A stretch of DNA of 64,000 nucleotides, from assembly GCF_014023275.1 (NCBI RefSeq), contig NZ_CP054698.1:930001-994000 (forward strand), given 5' to 3'. Below the pieces are notes generated by a model. The model searched no databases. It had not been told where the DNA came from and saw only the letters and a program-made list of their open reading frames with translations. The translations under genes were made by a program, and so were the position numbers. Source of the DNA: Nostoc edaphicum CCNP1411. GTDB taxonomy: Bacteria; Cyanobacteriota; Cyanobacteriia; Cyanobacteriales; Nostocaceae. Within the stretch, counting starts at the first letter, position 1; every line of letters starts with the position of its first letter. Shown in pieces: positions 62,942 through 64,000 of the stretch.

Positions 62942-63286
62942 ATGAATCTAACAGAAATTAACCGACTAGATATCCTCGCCCATATAACAGGGAGCTTTAA
63001 CCGCGCTCAAAACACTGGGCTAAATTGCCTAATCTTTCTTGCGCTGCGGGAACAGACCACCATTGCCTACCAGAAGAAAGAATGGGGATTTGAGGATATA
63101 CCCCAACAAATTATCGTTTGGTGCGATTCTCTCGAAGAAAATGACCTGATTGAACTAGGAACCGACATTGCAGCCGGCTTACTAGAGGAACTTGTCACCG
63201 ATTCCAGAGATGCACAAAAAGCTAAAAGACCTACTGTGCAAGCAATTGAGCCACAAAATCAACCCACTTTATTGAGCGACTACTAA
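62942..63286 (+). CDS. Hypothetical protein of accessory element
   Basis: The protein has 114 aa with a good ribosome site (GAGGGG, about seven bases before ATG). Helical (RLDILAHITGSFNRAQNTGL, WCDSLEENDLIELGTDIAAG). Not recognised. First gene of a plus-strand group followed by a 22-bp repeat array. Confidence 0.55.
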   Translation: MNLTEINRLDILAHITGSFNRAQNTGLNCLIFLALREQTTIAYQKKEWGFEDIPQQIIVWCDSLEENDLIELGTDIAAGLLEELVTDSRDAQKAKRPTVQAIEPQNQPTLLSDY

Positions 63287-63299
63287 CGCACTATCGAGC

Positions 63300-63387
63300 A
63301 AGTAATGAAGCACTCGTGACTAACTAATGAGGCACGATCGACCAACTAATGAAGTACTTGTGACCAACTAATGAGGTATTCGTGAGC
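63300..63387 (+). repeat. Four contiguous 22-bp direct repeats (iteron-like)
   Basis: Units AACTAATGAGGCACGATCGA+CC type start at 63300, 63322, 63344 and 63366, with consensus AACTAATGARGYAC-GTGACC. The 22-bp period is close to two DNA turns, so identical faces repeat, as in iterons or repressor arrays. They end five bases before ATG 63392. Confidence 0.8.
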
Positions 63388-63391
63388 CACT

Positions 63392-63757
63392 ATGACTGAC
63401 CAACAAACCACAGATCGAGCCATTACCAACGGCAAATTAGCCAGTAGAACTGAGCGTAAAGGCAAACCACGAGAGTGGAAAGAAATGGCAGAAGATCCAC
63501 TTTCCGAGGGGTTCGATCCCCACCAAGCTGAATACGTAGTAGGTAGAACTCAGGTAGGCTTTAGCACCCTAGAACCAGGACAACTGTTTTCTCGCTCGAA
63601 AAGCGGTAAAACCCTTTACGTAAAACTGAATGACGGGCGGGCGGTTTGTCTTGATACCCGTCAAGCCATTGAAGTTAGTCCACAGAAGCGAAAGACTTGG
63701 CAGATATGGATTGTAACCAATTTCAATTCAACTACTGCAAGTAAAGCCGATTTTTAA
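63392..63757 (+). CDS. Hypothetical basic protein after iteron-like array
   Basis: The protein has 121 aa, polar and charged N-terminus (RTERKGKPREWKEMAEDPLS), then a likely small beta domain (QLFSRSKSGKTLYVKLNDGR). Not recognised. Position directly behind 22-bp repeats suggests it could be auto-regulated or bind them. Confidence 0.52.
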   Translation: MTDQQTTDRAITNGKLASRTERKGKPREWKEMAEDPLSEGFDPHQAEYVVGRTQVGFSTLEPGQLFSRSKSGKTLYVKLNDGRAVCLDTRQAIEVSPQKRKTWQIWIVTNFNSTTASKADF

Positions 63758-63833
63758 AGGCGATCGCCGTCCGCATCAGGTTAGCAATCGCCGTCGTCGT
63801 GCGGCTACCAAGTAAACCACACACATTCAAATT

Positions 63834-64000
63834 ATGCCAGAAGACATCAACAAATCCTACGTCCAGCGCTACGTTGACAAAGCCAGATCAACAGAAAGTG
63901 AAGGCGAGAAAAACAACTGCCTCTACCGTGCCGGGACTCACATGGAGGTAATCGACTGTAATGGGGATGACAACCTGACCTCAGAACAGAGGCAGGCAGT
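63834..64000 (+). CDS. Partial hypothetical gene cut by window end
   Basis: ATG 63834 opens MPEDINKSYVQRYVDKARST and stays open to the end of the window (55 codons seen). Contains two Cys (NNCLYRAGTHMEVIDCNGDD). Not recognised; continues the plus-strand group. Confidence 0.5.
   Translation, partial: MPEDINKSYVQRYVDKARSTESEGEKNNCLYRAGTHMEVIDCNGDDNLTSEQRQA

Noticed and set aside
63300..63387. Repeat array considered as CRISPR
   Set aside because: Units are contiguous without spacers and are diverged from each other.

Overview
The window looks like the chromosome of a heterocyst-forming, Nostoc/Anabaena-type cyanobacterium. The GCGATCGC (HIP1) octamer is frequent on both strands. Intergenic gaps are full of short repeats of the Nostoc kind (GGGCATT-type heptamers, ATGACAA-type runs, fold-back elements). 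Several genes are typical of cyanobacteria: pxcA, chlI, a second-type clpS, a cyanobacterial flavodiiron gene pair, a zinc-ribbon kinase with WD40 repeats, and a DUF2103-like protein. No rRNA, tRNA or CRISPR array was recognised.

Region 1 (1-48 kb) is ordinary chromosome. In order it holds a B12/radical SAM protein; a cheB-cheR sensory pair and a PPK2 kinase (all minus strand); pxcA; a glycosyltransferase-TPR protein; an FAD oxidoreductase; clpS with a DUF2103-like gene; a photolyase-like protein split into two overlapping genes; a Ser/Thr kinase-WD40 gene; a PrxQ/BCP peroxiredoxin; two paralogous PD-(D/E)XK-like proteins; a cysteine desulfurase; two translationally coupled sensor kinases; an ACC-deaminase-like PLP enzyme; a flavodiiron / PsiE-like / flavodiiron cluster matching the flv4-sll0218-flv2 photoprotection operon; a gliding-type ABC transporter set (ATPase, permease, GldG-like, DUF4340); purU; a divergent dynamin-like locus; an M41 peptidase-like membrane protein; a GHL10 glycosidase; and chlI.

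Two insertion sequences have broken host genes, and both original reading frames can be rebuilt exactly. An IS630-type element (16550-17685, TA duplication) splits the kinase-WD40 gene. An IS66-type element (29088-30960, 8-bp duplication TGAAAACA) removes the last 60 codons of the flv4-like gene. The IS66 transposase is itself decayed. A four-helix-bundle gene lying antisense inside the ABC cluster carries an in-frame stop.

Region 2 (about 48.4-64 kb, continuing past the window) is an accessory element that I cannot assign to a known family. It has a long minus-strand block of proteins of unknown function (membrane/coiled-coil proteins, a Cys-rich 658-aa protein, small beta-rich proteins with a shared domain). 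It also has a P4/D5-type primase-helicase with a DUF3854/TOPRIM-like N-terminus, small early-type genes, and a ribbon-helix-helix gene with an apparent programmed -1 frameshift site. Three different short tandem-repeat arrays could be iterons or operators. No integrase, terminase, portal or recognisable capsid gene is visible in the part seen. The element could be an integrated plasmid, a provirus of unusual type, or a satellite. HIP1 sites inside it suggest long residence in cyanobacteria.

The most novel-looking signals are the accessory element, its frameshift signal and repeats, and the divergent dynamin-like GTPase / hydrophobic-hairpin protein locus at 39.8-43.8 kb.
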